Source: Proteobacteria bacterium SG_bin5
Lineage (GTDB): Bacteria > Pseudomonadota > Alphaproteobacteria > Sphingomonadales > Sphingomonadaceae
Assembly: GCA_002083475.1 (NCBI GenBank)
Contig: LWDI01000082.1
Location: forward strand, 679-22,119
Direction: 5' to 3'
Length of the DNA: 21,441 bases
The position numbers were made by a program, and so were the translations under genes. The notes under the pieces were generated by a model. It did not search any database, had not been told where the DNA came from, and was given only the letters and a program-made list of their open reading frames with translations. Shown one piece after another: positions 1 to 8,674 of this stretch (position 1 is its first letter; every line of letters begins with the position of its first letter).

Positions 1-4
1 GAGG

Positions 5-206
5 TTTTTTGGTTCGCGCAGAGGCGCAGAGGCACAGAGGGAGGTCGCAGCGGGCGGGACGCGGCATCGCGCCGCAGGCGCTGTGACCTGATGATGAAGA
101 GCGCTTCGCGCGGAAAACTTGGCAGCACGTCTCAGCGCCTCTGCGCCTCTGCGCGAAAAACCCCTTCTTCTCCGCGTCTCCGCGTCTTCGCGTGAACCAA
201 AAACCG
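5..206. repeat. Palindromic octamer repeat, family A copy 1
   Basis: The left block (5-40) is TTTTTTGGTTCGC followed by tandem octamers GCGCAGAG/GCACAGAG. The right blocks (about 134-164 and 167-206) are the same motif inverted, ending in CGCGAAAAACC and CGTGAACCAAAAACC; 18 bp of the inner arms match perfectly. Between the arms lie TCGCGCCGCAGGCGC (67-81) and GAGCGCTTCGCGC (99-111), motifs that recur in the copies at 15353-15502 and 20492-20787. The window starts inside what is probably another left block, since GAGG precedes TTTTTT exactly as between the two left blocks of copy 3. It occupies the whole gene-free stretch downstream of trmFO. Confidence 0.8.
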
Positions 207-226
207 TGCCCCCGCGCGAAACCACA

Positions 227-1537
227 TCAAGCCGCCAGCCACCCGCTCAGCGCCGCCCGCGCCCGCGCGGTGTAGAGCAGCTTGCGGTCCGCCTTCTTGC
301 TCTTCACCTCGATCGGCGGGAACAGCCCGAAATTGACGTTCATCGGCTGATAGGTCTCGGCCTCGGCGTCGCCCGTGATATGCGCGAGCAGCGCGCCCAG
401 CGCCGTCTCGCGCGGCGGCGCGGCGAGCGGGCGCCCGAGCAATTCGGCCGCCGCGAACCGCCCCGCGAGCAGCCCGATCGCCGCGCTTTCGACATAGCCC
501 TCGCACCCCGTGATCTGCCCGGCGAAGCGCAGGCTCGGCCGCGCCTTCAGCCGCAGCGCGCGATCGAGCAATTCGGGCGATTTGATGAACGTGTTGCGGT
601 GCAAGCCCCCCAGCCGCGCGAATTCCGCGCGTTCGAGCCTGGGGATGGTGCGGAAGATGCGCACCTGCTCGGCGTGCTTCAGCTTGGTCTGGAAGCCCAC
701 CATGTTCCACAGCGTGCCGCTCGCATTGTCCTGCCGCAGCTGCACTACCGCATAGGGCCAGCGCCCGGTGCGCGGATCGTCGAGCCCCACGCCCTTCATC
801 GGGCCATAGCGCAATGTGTCGACCCCGCGCTCGGCCATCACCTCGATCGGCATACAGCCTTCGAAATAGGGGACGTTCTCCCATTGTTTGAAGCTGCTCT
901 TCTCGCCCGCGAGCAGCGCGGCGTGGAAGGCGAGATATTGGTCCTTGGTGAGCGGGCAATTGATATAGTCCGTCCCGTCGCCCTTGCCCCAGCGCGATTG
1001 GAACCAGGCGGTCTCCAGGTCGATCGTCTCGCGATAGACGATCGGGGCGATCGCATCGAAAAAGGCGAGCTGCTCGGCCCCCGTCTCGCGTGCGATCGCT
1101 TGCGCCAGGCCCGGCGCGGTGAGCGGGCCGGTCGCGATGATCGCCGGCCCATCGGGCAGCGCATCGACGCGCTCGCGCACGATCTGGATATTGGGGTGCC
1201 GGCCGAGCGCCTCGGTCACCCCTTCGGCGAACCCCTCGCGATCGACCGCGAGCGCCGAGCCCGCCGGTACGCGGTGCTCGTCGCCCTGCGCCAGGATCAG
1301 CGAGCCGAGCGCGCGCATTTCGGCATGGAGCAGCCCGACCGCGTTGCGCTCGGCATCGTCGGAGCGGAAGCTGTTCGAGCAGACGAGCTCGGCGAGGCTC
1401 TCGCCCTGATGCGCGGGGGTGGTATCGCCGCCGCCGCGCATTTCGGAGAGTTTCACCTTGAGCCCGGCGTTCGCGAGCTGCCAAGCGGCCTCCGAACCGG
1501 CGAGCCCGCCGCCGATGATGTGGATGTCGTGAGTCAT
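227..1537 (-). CDS. trmFO: TrmFO, methylenetetrahydrofolate-dependent tRNA (uracil-54-C5)-methyltransferase
   Basis: Folate- and FAD-dependent enzyme that makes 5-methyluridine at position 54 of the tRNA T-loop, in the cytoplasm. The 436-aa protein opens with a Rossmann FAD motif, IIGGGLAGSEAAW (residues 8-20). It has the family motif ELVCSNSFRSDD with Cys53, and GCMPIEVMAERG with Cys228; these correspond to the two functional cysteines known in the Bacillus enzyme. The C-terminus carries the second conserved block QITGCEGYVESAAIGL and MNVNFGLFPP. The length is normal for the family. The ATG at 1537 is chosen because the Rossmann strand begins six residues later; an in-frame start 12 codons upstream would add a non-conserved tail. 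No clear Shine-Dalgarno is visible. The start codon overlaps (ATGA) the stop of a possible small upstream ORF. A family A palindrome follows the stop. Confidence 0.95.
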   Translation of the reverse strand: MTHDIHIIGGGLAGSEAAWQLANAGLKVKLSEMRGGGDTTPAHQGESLAELVCSNSFRSDDAERNAVGLLHAEMRALGSLILAQGDEHRVPAGSALAVDREGFAEGVTEALGRHPNIQIVRERVDALPDGPAIIATGPLTAPGLAQAIARETGAEQLAFFDAIAPIVYRETIDLETAWFQSRWGKGDGTDYINCPLTKDQYLAFHAALLAGEKSSFKQWENVPYFEGCMPIEVMAERGVDTLRYGPMKGVGLDDPRTGRWPYAVVQLRQDNASGTLWNMVGFQTKLKHAEQVRIFRTIPRLERAEFARLGGLHRNTFIKSPELLDRALRLKARPSLRFAGQITGCEGYVESAAIGLLAGRFAAAELLGRPLAAPPRETALGALLAHITGDAEAETYQPMNVNFGLFPPIEVKSKKADRKLLYTARARAALSGWLAA

Positions 1538-1704
1538 TCGGGGGCGGATAACGGGCTTGCCGCGCTCGCGCAAAGCGTGGATTCCATGCCGCGAACGTCG
1601 CGAACATCGCCTATGGCGGTGACGACCGCGCCCGCCCGCTGGGCGCGGCGTCGCAGGGCGGACGGGGCGGGCTTGGCGGGCTTGGCGGGCTTGGGCGAGG
1701 CCAT
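1534..1704 (-). CDS. Possible 56-aa leader ORF coupled to trmFO
   Basis: A 56-codon frame that starts with ATG at 1704 and whose TGA stop overlaps the trmFO ATG as ATGA, an arrangement typical of translational coupling. The peptide begins MASPKPAKPAKPAPSALRRR, with a Lys-Pro-Ala tandem caused by a repeated CTTGGCGGG unit on the plus strand. A TACAAT hexamer (1711-1716, minus strand) sits six bases before the ATG, so a transcript could begin at or near the ATG itself (leaderless). I recognise no domain and the composition is low-complexity. It may be no more than the transcribed leader of trmFO. Confidence 0.3.
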   Translation of the reverse strand: MASPKPAKPAKPAPSALRRRAQRAGAVVTAIGDVRDVRGMESTLCASAASPLSAPE

Positions 1705-1710
1705 CACGAG

Positions 1711-1716
1711 ATTGTA
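1711..1716 (-). promoter_or_regulatory. Candidate -10 element for the trmFO unit
   Basis: TACAAT on the minus strand matches the sigma-70 -10 consensus at five of six positions and ends six bases upstream of the ATG at 1704. The hexamer 17 bases further upstream, TGTCCT, is a poor -35. This is a visual match only. Confidence 0.3.
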
Positions 1717-1775
1717 GCGGTTTCGCGCCGTGTAGGACAGGGCGGCGCGAAAGCGGGCGGCGCCGGGCAACCGCC

Positions 1776-1868
1776 TTCCCCGGCGAAGGCTGGACCCCAG
1801 CGGCGCGGGGTCGGCAGGTGTTGGGCAGCCTAATGCGCCGCGACTGGGCCCCGGCCTGCGCCGGGGAA
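1776..1868. repeat. Intergenic inverted repeat, family C
   Basis: The left arm (1776-1806) begins TTCCCCGGCGAAGGC and continues through CCCAGCGGCGC. The right arm (1835-1868) is its near-complement, with CTGGGCCCCGGCC and ending CGCCGGGGAA. The arms pair over about 30 bases with a few mismatches and a loop of about 28 bases. It lies between the DUF2283 stop (1882) and the trmFO unit, and so could act as a transcriptional punctuation hairpin. From memory this motif is very common between sphingomonad genes. Confidence 0.75.
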
Positions 1869-1881
1869 GAGCCTGATAGGG

Positions 1882-2088
1882 TCAGCCGGTCTTGAGCGGC
1901 AGCGACAACGCCTCCACCACGCTCAAATCGAGCTTGCGCGAGGCGTGATCGATGTCGAAGCCCACCACCGCGCCGCCCGCGTCGAAATCGGCGTTCAGCC
2001 CCTCGGCGATCTCGCGCGTCTCGACGCTCGCCGCTTGGTTCAGCTCGATATAGAGGCTGTCGGTCTCGGGATAATAATGCAGCTTCAC
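1882..2088 (-). CDS. DUF2283 family small protein (candidate antitoxin)
   Basis: A 68-aa acidic protein beginning VKLHYYPETDSLYIEL, with the DUF2283 hallmarks: an N-terminal YYPETDSLYIEL strand-turn-strand, a central REIAEGLNADFDAGG segment, and GFDIDHAS leading to a hydrophobic C-terminus. DUF2283 proteins are short, of unknown biochemistry, and often sit beside small DUF4258/BrnT-like genes in toxin-antitoxin-like pairs. The start is GTG at 2088, which overlaps the upstream gene's stop as GTGA and has GAGGA about six bases before it. This gene is third in a chain methyltransferase/nuclease - RYF-type - DUF2283, all minus strand. The antitoxin role is inferred from gene order and size, not from a binding motif. 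Confidence 0.85.
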   Translation of the reverse strand: MKLHYYPETDSLYIELNQAASVETREIAEGLNADFDAGGAVVGFDIDHASRKLDLSVVEALSLPLKTG

Positions 2089-2336
2089 GGCTGATCCTCG
2101 CGAAAATTGCGGTCGATGAAAGCGTTGTGCAGCGTGGTGCCGTCCTCGAGCGTCACGACGCGTAAGATGCGTGGTTCCGTCTCGTTCGGCAAGATGACCG
2201 GTCCCCAGTATCGCACGCGGCCGTCGGACTGAACCTGCCGATGGATCGGCCAGGCAATCACGGCACGACACATGGCCAGCGTCAAATAGGGACGTTTTCG
2301 CAGCACCTGCTCGTTGAAATAGCGGGTGCACCTCAC
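2085..2336 (-). CDS. RYF-type/DUF4258-like small protein (candidate toxin)
   Basis: An 83-aa basic protein with the pattern TRYFNEQVLRKRPYL at the N-terminus, a central DGRVRYWGPV strand and a C-terminal LRVVTLEDGTTLHNAF with DRNF. This is the small family I recall as the usual partner of DUF2283 genes, related in pattern to DUF4258/BrnT-like ribonuclease-fold proteins; that fold assignment is inference. The GTG start at 2336 overlaps the methyltransferase stop (GTGA), and its own stop overlaps the DUF2283 start in the same way. Expression is therefore probably coupled to the methyltransferase. Strongly conserved His/Arg/Asp residues are present, but no catalytic site can be assigned from sequence alone. 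Confidence 0.75.
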   Translation of the reverse strand: MRCTRYFNEQVLRKRPYLTLAMCRAVIAWPIHRQVQSDGRVRYWGPVILPNETEPRILRVVTLEDGTTLHNAFIDRNFREDQP

Positions 2337-4036
2337 AACAACCCCATCTGCTTGTCCGCATCCCCCTTCGCCGCCGCGCTTTTCACCGCGTCCTTCCGCG
2401 CCATCGGCAGGTCGAGCCGGCGGGCGGGTTTGTTCGGATAGTCGAACAATTCGGCGACGGTGATCACTTGCAATCGATCGTCCTCGCGGTCGAGCATCGG
2501 GTGTTTATATTTGCCGGCGGCGGCGATTTCGTCGCGCATCGGCTTGGTGGGGAGCGCGGTGCAGATCAGGAAGCCGAACTCGGCCTTTTCGCGCAAGCGA
2601 TCCGAATTGAGCGTCGCGAGATCGGCGCGGGTGCCGGGGCGCGACTTCACCTGAAAGATCGCCTTGCCGTTGGTCTCGCGGTCGATCAGGAAATAGGCGA
2701 TGCCGTCGATCCCGCCGTCTGCCCCCTTCTTCTCGTTGATCCGCGCCTGATTGTTGCTGAAGGTGAGGACCGCCCATTTCTCGAACTCCTTGCGCGTCTT
2801 GTCGTCGCGGCGATTGGCGAGCGCCATCGCGCTTTCCAGATCGCGCGGCACGCCGTCGAGCTTGATGTTGGCCTCGATCGCCGGCCAATCCTCGGGGTGG
2901 CGATCCTGGAGGCGTTTCAGGATCAGCGCGATCGATTGATAGGTGATGTCGATCCCGATCCAGCGCCGCCCGAGCCGCTGCGCGACGGCGACGGTTGTGC
3001 CGCAGCCGCAATAGGCATCGAGCACGGTATCGCCTTCGTTAGATGAGGCTTTGATGATGCGTTCGAGCAGCGCTTCGGGCTTTTGCGTGGGGTAGCCGAG
3101 GCGTTCTTGGGCTTGGGAACCGATAGCCTCAATGTCGGCCCACAGGCTATCGATGACGGCGCCGTGCCCCTCGGTTGGGCGCACCTTCCTACGAGGTATA
3201 CCGCTGCTAGTCCAATAGACATCTCCTGCTTCGTCCAGCGCCCGGACTTTTTCGACTTTCATTCGCCAGCCTGCCCAACCCGGCGTATAGCCTTTGTATT
3301 CAAAAACAAGATTTGGCCGTGGTCCCATTGAGTCCGATCGCAGCATCGGTCCACTCATCCAGCGACCTTTTTCATCTTCGTTTGGATACATCTTTTTTAG
3401 TTGGGCTTCCGTCAGCCCTTCACGCACTGTAATTGGATCAAATTGGTATTCTTGGCTTTTTGAGTAAAATAAAATTGTATCTGTTGCCCATCCATACTTC
3501 CGAGCTGCGAACTGCGAGCCTTTTGGTCGACTATATCGTCTCCAAACGATTTCGTTCAAAAAATCCCCACCCTGCCCACAAAAAACCGCATCTAGCACCA
3601 GCTTCAGATAATGCGAAGCGGTCGGATCGCAGTGGAGATAGAAGCTCCCCGTGGGCTTCAGCACGCGGTGGATTTCCACGATCCTGAGCGTCATATGGAC
3701 GAGATAAGCGAGCAGCGAGCCGCGCCCGAGCACTTTTTCGAGGCCCCGGATCAGCTCGACCGTCTGCTCGGTCCAGCGCGTCTCGCCCGCGCGCGGGTGG
3801 AGGCGTTCGATGTCGAGAATATAGTCGAGCCCCTCGGCCGCCTCGTCGCCCCAATTCCAGGTATCGACGAACGCCTGCGCCTGGGCGCGATCCTCGCTGC
3901 CCTGGTTGTTGTAGATTTGGAAGTAATTCCGCTTCGAATTGAACGGCGGATCGATATAGCAGAGATCGACGCTCTCGCTGCCGATCTTGCGGCGCAGAAC
4001 GTCGAGATTGTCGCCATAATAAAGTTCGTTCGGCAT
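2333..4036 (-). CDS. DNA methyltransferase (beta class) with C-terminal Mrr-like nuclease domain
   Basis: A 567-aa protein. The N-terminal part is an amino-methyltransferase of the beta class: catalytic motif IV DPPF at residues 29-32 comes first, then a variable target-recognition stretch (about 145-290), then YPTQKPEALLERII (315-328), and last the AdoMet motif I VLDAYCGCGTT (338-348). This part resembles type III Mod and other N6-adenine/N4-cytosine enzymes. Residues about 415-530 look like a PD-(D/E)xK nuclease of the Mrr type: ADGGIDG with Asp444, and IFQVKS with Gln462-x-Lys464. The ATG at 4036 is preceded by GGGGAG; further upstream the frame only mirrors the divergent yhhN-like gene. 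The stop overlaps the next gene (GTGA). Residues 146-285 are encoded by markedly AT-richer DNA than the rest. No separate res or specificity gene is nearby. Confidence 0.9.
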   Translation of the reverse strand: MPNELYYGDNLDVLRRKIGSESVDLCYIDPPFNSKRNYFQIYNNQGSEDRAQAQAFVDTWNWGDEAAEGLDYILDIERLHPRAGETRWTEQTVELIRGLEKVLGRGSLLAYLVHMTLRIVEIHRVLKPTGSFYLHCDPTASHYLKLVLDAVFCGQGGDFLNEIVWRRYSRPKGSQFAARKYGWATDTILFYSKSQEYQFDPITVREGLTEAQLKKMYPNEDEKGRWMSGPMLRSDSMGPRPNLVFEYKGYTPGWAGWRMKVEKVRALDEAGDVYWTSSGIPRRKVRPTEGHGAVIDSLWADIEAIGSQAQERLGYPTQKPEALLERIIKASSNEGDTVLDAYCGCGTTVAVAQRLGRRWIGIDITYQSIALILKRLQDRHPEDWPAIEANIKLDGVPRDLESAMALANRRDDKTRKEFEKWAVLTFSNNQARINEKKGADGGIDGIAYFLIDRETNGKAIFQVKSRPGTRADLATLNSDRLREKAEFGFLICTALPTKPMRDEIAAAGKYKHPMLDREDDRLQVITVAELFDYPNKPARRLDLPMARKDAVKSAAAKGDADKQMGLL

Positions 4037-4096
4037 GATGGCTCCCCGGTTCCGCCTTTCATGGCGGCATCGCGTGGGGGGAGCAATGGGGGGAAG

Positions 4097-4726
4097 ATGC
4101 GCTCGTTCATCGCCGCGCTGATCGCGGGGACCAGCTATTATTGGGCGTTCCACGCGCTGCCCGAGGGCGCGTGGCTCACCGCGTGGAAGGGGGCGGGGGT
4201 GGGGTTGCTCGCGCTGTGGGCGGCGGCGCGCGGCGCGTGGGCGCTCGCGCTCGTGCTCGCGCTCGGGGCGTTGGGCGATGTGCTGATCGAGGCGGCGGGG
4301 CTGGTGACGGGCGCGCTCGCCTTCCTCGCCGGGCATTTGGTCGCGATTCTTTATTACCGGCGCGAGCGGCGCGCGGCGCTGAGCCCCAGCCAGCGCGCTT
4401 TGGTGTGGCTGCTGCCCGGCGCGGTGGCGTTTACCGCCTGGAGTCTGCCCGCCGATCGCATGCTCGCCTGGGGCATCGGCCTCTATGCGCTCGCGCTGGG
4501 CGGCATGGCGGCGAGCGCCTGGGCGAGCCGCTTCCCGCGTTACTGGGTGGGGCTGGGGGCGATCGCCTTCGTCGCGAGCGACTTGCTGCTGTTCGCGCGG
4601 CTCGGGCCTTTGCGGGGCTCGGCGGTGCCCGATTGGGGGGTGTGGCCGCTTTATTTCGGCGGGCAGGCGATGATCGCCTGGGGGGTGGTGGGGGCGGTCG
4701 GGCGACCCGCGGCGGCCAATAGATAA
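4097..4726 (+). CDS. YhhN/TMEM86 family membrane protein (putative lysoplasmalogenase)
   Basis: A 209-aa, very hydrophobic protein predicted to span the inner membrane about eight times. The two acidic membrane motifs typical of the YhhN/TMEM86 family are visible: LGDVLIEAAG in the third segment and ASDLLLFARLG near the C-terminus. The human members hydrolyse the vinyl-ether bond of lysoplasmalogens; the bacterial substrate is not settled, so the name is by family only. The ATG at 4097 directly follows GGGGGAAG, used here as a tight Shine-Dalgarno; an in-frame ATG at 4061 has no such signal. It diverges from the methyltransferase gene across only 60 bp. Family B palindrome copy 1 follows its stop. 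Confidence 0.85.
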   Translation: MRSFIAALIAGTSYYWAFHALPEGAWLTAWKGAGVGLLALWAAARGAWALALVLALGALGDVLIEAAGLVTGALAFLAGHLVAILYYRRERRAALSPSQRALVWLLPGAVAFTAWSLPADRMLAWGIGLYALALGGMAASAWASRFPRYWVGLGAIAFVASDLLLFARLGPLRGSAVPDWGVWPLYFGGQAMIAWGVVGAVGRPAAANR

Positions 4727-4763
4727 TTGAGCTGATGCGATAAGAGCAGGTTTGCCTTGCCGG

Positions 4764-4871
4764 CTCCTCCTCCTCTTTAGGGGAGGAGGTTGGGAGGTGG
4801 GGGGTGTAAGCAGCGCGCGGCGCTCGTTTTGCACATCACCACCCCAACCCCTCCCCTAAAGGGGAGGGGCT
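4764..4871. repeat. CTCCCC palindrome, family B copy 1
   Basis: Arms rich in CCTCTTTAGGGGAGGAGG (left) and CCTCCCCTAAAGGGGAGG (right), each with its own small hairpin, and together forming a long inverted repeat around a loop near 4805-4830. It fills most of the gap between the yhhN-like gene and the DUF952 gene, which converge here, so it may act as a bidirectional transcription boundary. Related copies are at 8504-8631 and 18049-18180. Confidence 0.8.
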
Positions 4872-4904
4872 TAACTGTTGTCGGATTTAAGGTGATAGAC
4901 GGGC

Positions 4905-5236
4905 TCACCCCGGCAGCACCACCGCGCCGTCGTCTCCGCGCTCGAGCGGCATCGCGGCGCGCACCGCGTCCATCGGGAGGCGCGCATAGACATGCGGGAA
5001 CAGCGCGCCGCCGCGCGAGGGCTCCCATTTCACCGCCGTGCCCAGCAGGTCCAGGTCGATCGCCGCGACCCACAGCCCGCTCTGCCCGGCGAAATGCTTG
5101 GCCACCGTCTCGGTCAACTGCTCGGCGGTCGACAAATGGATATAGCCGTCCGCCCGGTCGATCGGCGCCCCGGCGAACACGCCCGCCGCGACGAAGCCGG
5201 CCCATTCGTCCCCGGTCAGCACCTTATAGGCGGTGT

Positions 5237-5240
<4 letters not shown>
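4905..5240 (-). CDS. DUF952 family protein
   Basis: A 111-aa protein that fits DUF952 along its length: YKVLTGDEWAGF at the N-terminus, then DRADGYIHLSTAEQL, the most conserved motif of the family, then DLDLLG and FPHVYARLPMDAV. DUF952 proteins are small, cytoplasmic, of unknown function, with a fold related to ADP-ribosyl-binding/transferase-like proteins. The GTG start at 5240 overlaps the gyrA stop as GTGA, and GGAGG lies about seven bases upstream inside the gyrA 3' end. Translation is therefore probably coupled to gyrA. Nothing in the sequence shows why this gene should be tied to gyrase. Confidence 0.88.
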
Positions 5241-7990
<2,750 letters not shown>

Positions 7991-8054
7991 TGTCGCGCGC
8001 TCTCGAGTGGCTTTATGACGGGAAGGTGACGAGCCCTAGCCGATGGCGCGCGGG

Positions 8055-8086
8055 CGCGCCACCCCGTTTGGCTCGGGGGTGGCGCG
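8055..8086 (-). terminator. Strong hairpin after the small secreted-protein gene
   Basis: CGCGCCACCCC (8055-8065) pairs perfectly over 11 bp with GGGGTGGCGCG (8076-8086) around a 10-base loop. It lies seven bases past the stop of the 8093-8374 gene and before gyrA on the minus strand. No U-run follows, so it is terminator-like but not a canonical intrinsic terminator. Confidence 0.55.
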
Positions 8087-8092
8087 GCGGGG

Positions 8093-8374
8093 TCACTTCT
8101 TGCAGGCGGCCTTGCCGGCATTGCCCTTTTTCGAGCAGTCATAGGTCACCGTCTTGCCGGTCTTGGTCTTGGTGGTGACCTTCTTGGCCGTGGTGGCGGC
8201 GGGGGCGGGCTTCGCCGCGGCGACGGGTTTGGCGGCGGGGGCGGGCTTGGGCGCGGGCTTGGCGGCGGGCGCGGGCTTTTCCGGCGGGGCTTCCATCGCG
8301 CTCATTTGCGCGGCGGCGGCGCTGGTGCCGACGAAGGCGGCGAGGGCGAAGGCGATGACGGCGCGTTTCGACAT
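8093..8374 (-). CDS. Small secreted Ala/Pro/Lys-rich protein
   Basis: A 93-aa protein with a clear Sec signal peptide: MSKR, then a hydrophobic run AVIAFALAAFVGTSAAAAQ with an AxA-type cleavage near residue 23. The mature part is a low-complexity Pro-Ala-Lys linker (about 30-62) followed by a basic Thr/Lys stretch and a short C-terminal module YDCSKKGNAGKAACKK with two cysteines that could form a disulfide. It is probably periplasmic or surface-bound; the charge suggests contact with nucleic acid, lipopolysaccharide or peptidoglycan, but this is speculation. The ATG at 8374 has AGGAG seven to eight bases upstream. I know no function. Confidence 0.75.
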   Translation of the reverse strand: MSKRAVIAFALAAFVGTSAAAAQMSAMEAPPEKPAPAAKPAPKPAPAAKPVAAAKPAPAATTAKKVTTKTKTGKTVTYDCSKKGNAGKAACKK

Positions 8375-8477
8375 TGAACGGCTCCTGAGAAAAGGCCGGT
8401 CCCCCCGGCCAGCCGCCAGCCTGCCATGGCCGATTTCGCCTGTCTGTTAAATTGCGGCATCGTTAGGCGCCCAGTTT

Positions 8478-8674
8478 AGGGCTGTTTGTGATCGAACCGG
8501 TTCGCTCCTCCCCTGGAAGGGGAGGGGGACCGCGCGAAGCGCGGTGGAGGGGTGTCCCCGGCAGATAGAGGGCGACACCCCTCCACCATTCGCTGCGCGG
8601 ATGGTCCCCCTCCCCTTACAGGGGAGGAGCTTTCTGCGTCGAACCCTTGGTTCGGTGTGATCGCAAACAGCTCT
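8478..8674. repeat. 197-bp imperfect palindrome with terminal inverted repeats (family B copy 2 inside)
   Basis: The outer ends are AGGGCTGTTTGTGATC (8478-8493) and GATCGCAAACAGCTCT (8659-8674), inverted copies with two mismatches. Inside is a family B element (8504-8631): CTCCTCCCCTGGAAGGGGAG on the left and CCCTCCCCTTACAGGGGAGG on the right, with GGGACCGCGCGAAGCGCGGT and ACCATTCGCTGCGCGGATGG nested, and ACACCCCTCCACC mirrored by GGTGGAGGGGTGT. The right end overlaps the TAG stop of the SDR gene. TAGGGC occurs at both borders. It fills the roughly 300-bp gap between the secreted-protein gene and the SDR gene; the remaining part (8375-8477) shows nothing I can name. Confidence 0.75.

Noticed and set aside
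5..206. CRISPR-like array
   Set aside because: The repeated units are eight-base tandems in inverted blocks without unique spacers, and no cas genes are present.
1776..1868. Riboswitch or structured RNA upstream of trmFO
   Set aside because: The structure is a plain inverted repeat of a common intergenic type and lies upstream of the likely promoter, not in a leader.
2333..4036. Classical type III restriction system (mod gene)
   Set aside because: No res helicase-nuclease gene is adjacent; instead the protein itself has a C-terminal nuclease-like domain and the neighbours are two small genes.
4037..4834. Extension of the methyltransferase frame upstream to 4834, which would give an 833-aa protein
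   Set aside because: The added sequence is Arg/Pro/Gln-rich shadow of the divergent yhhN-like gene, whereas the ATG at 4036 with GGGGAG upstream begins directly at the conserved LYYGDNLDVL motif.
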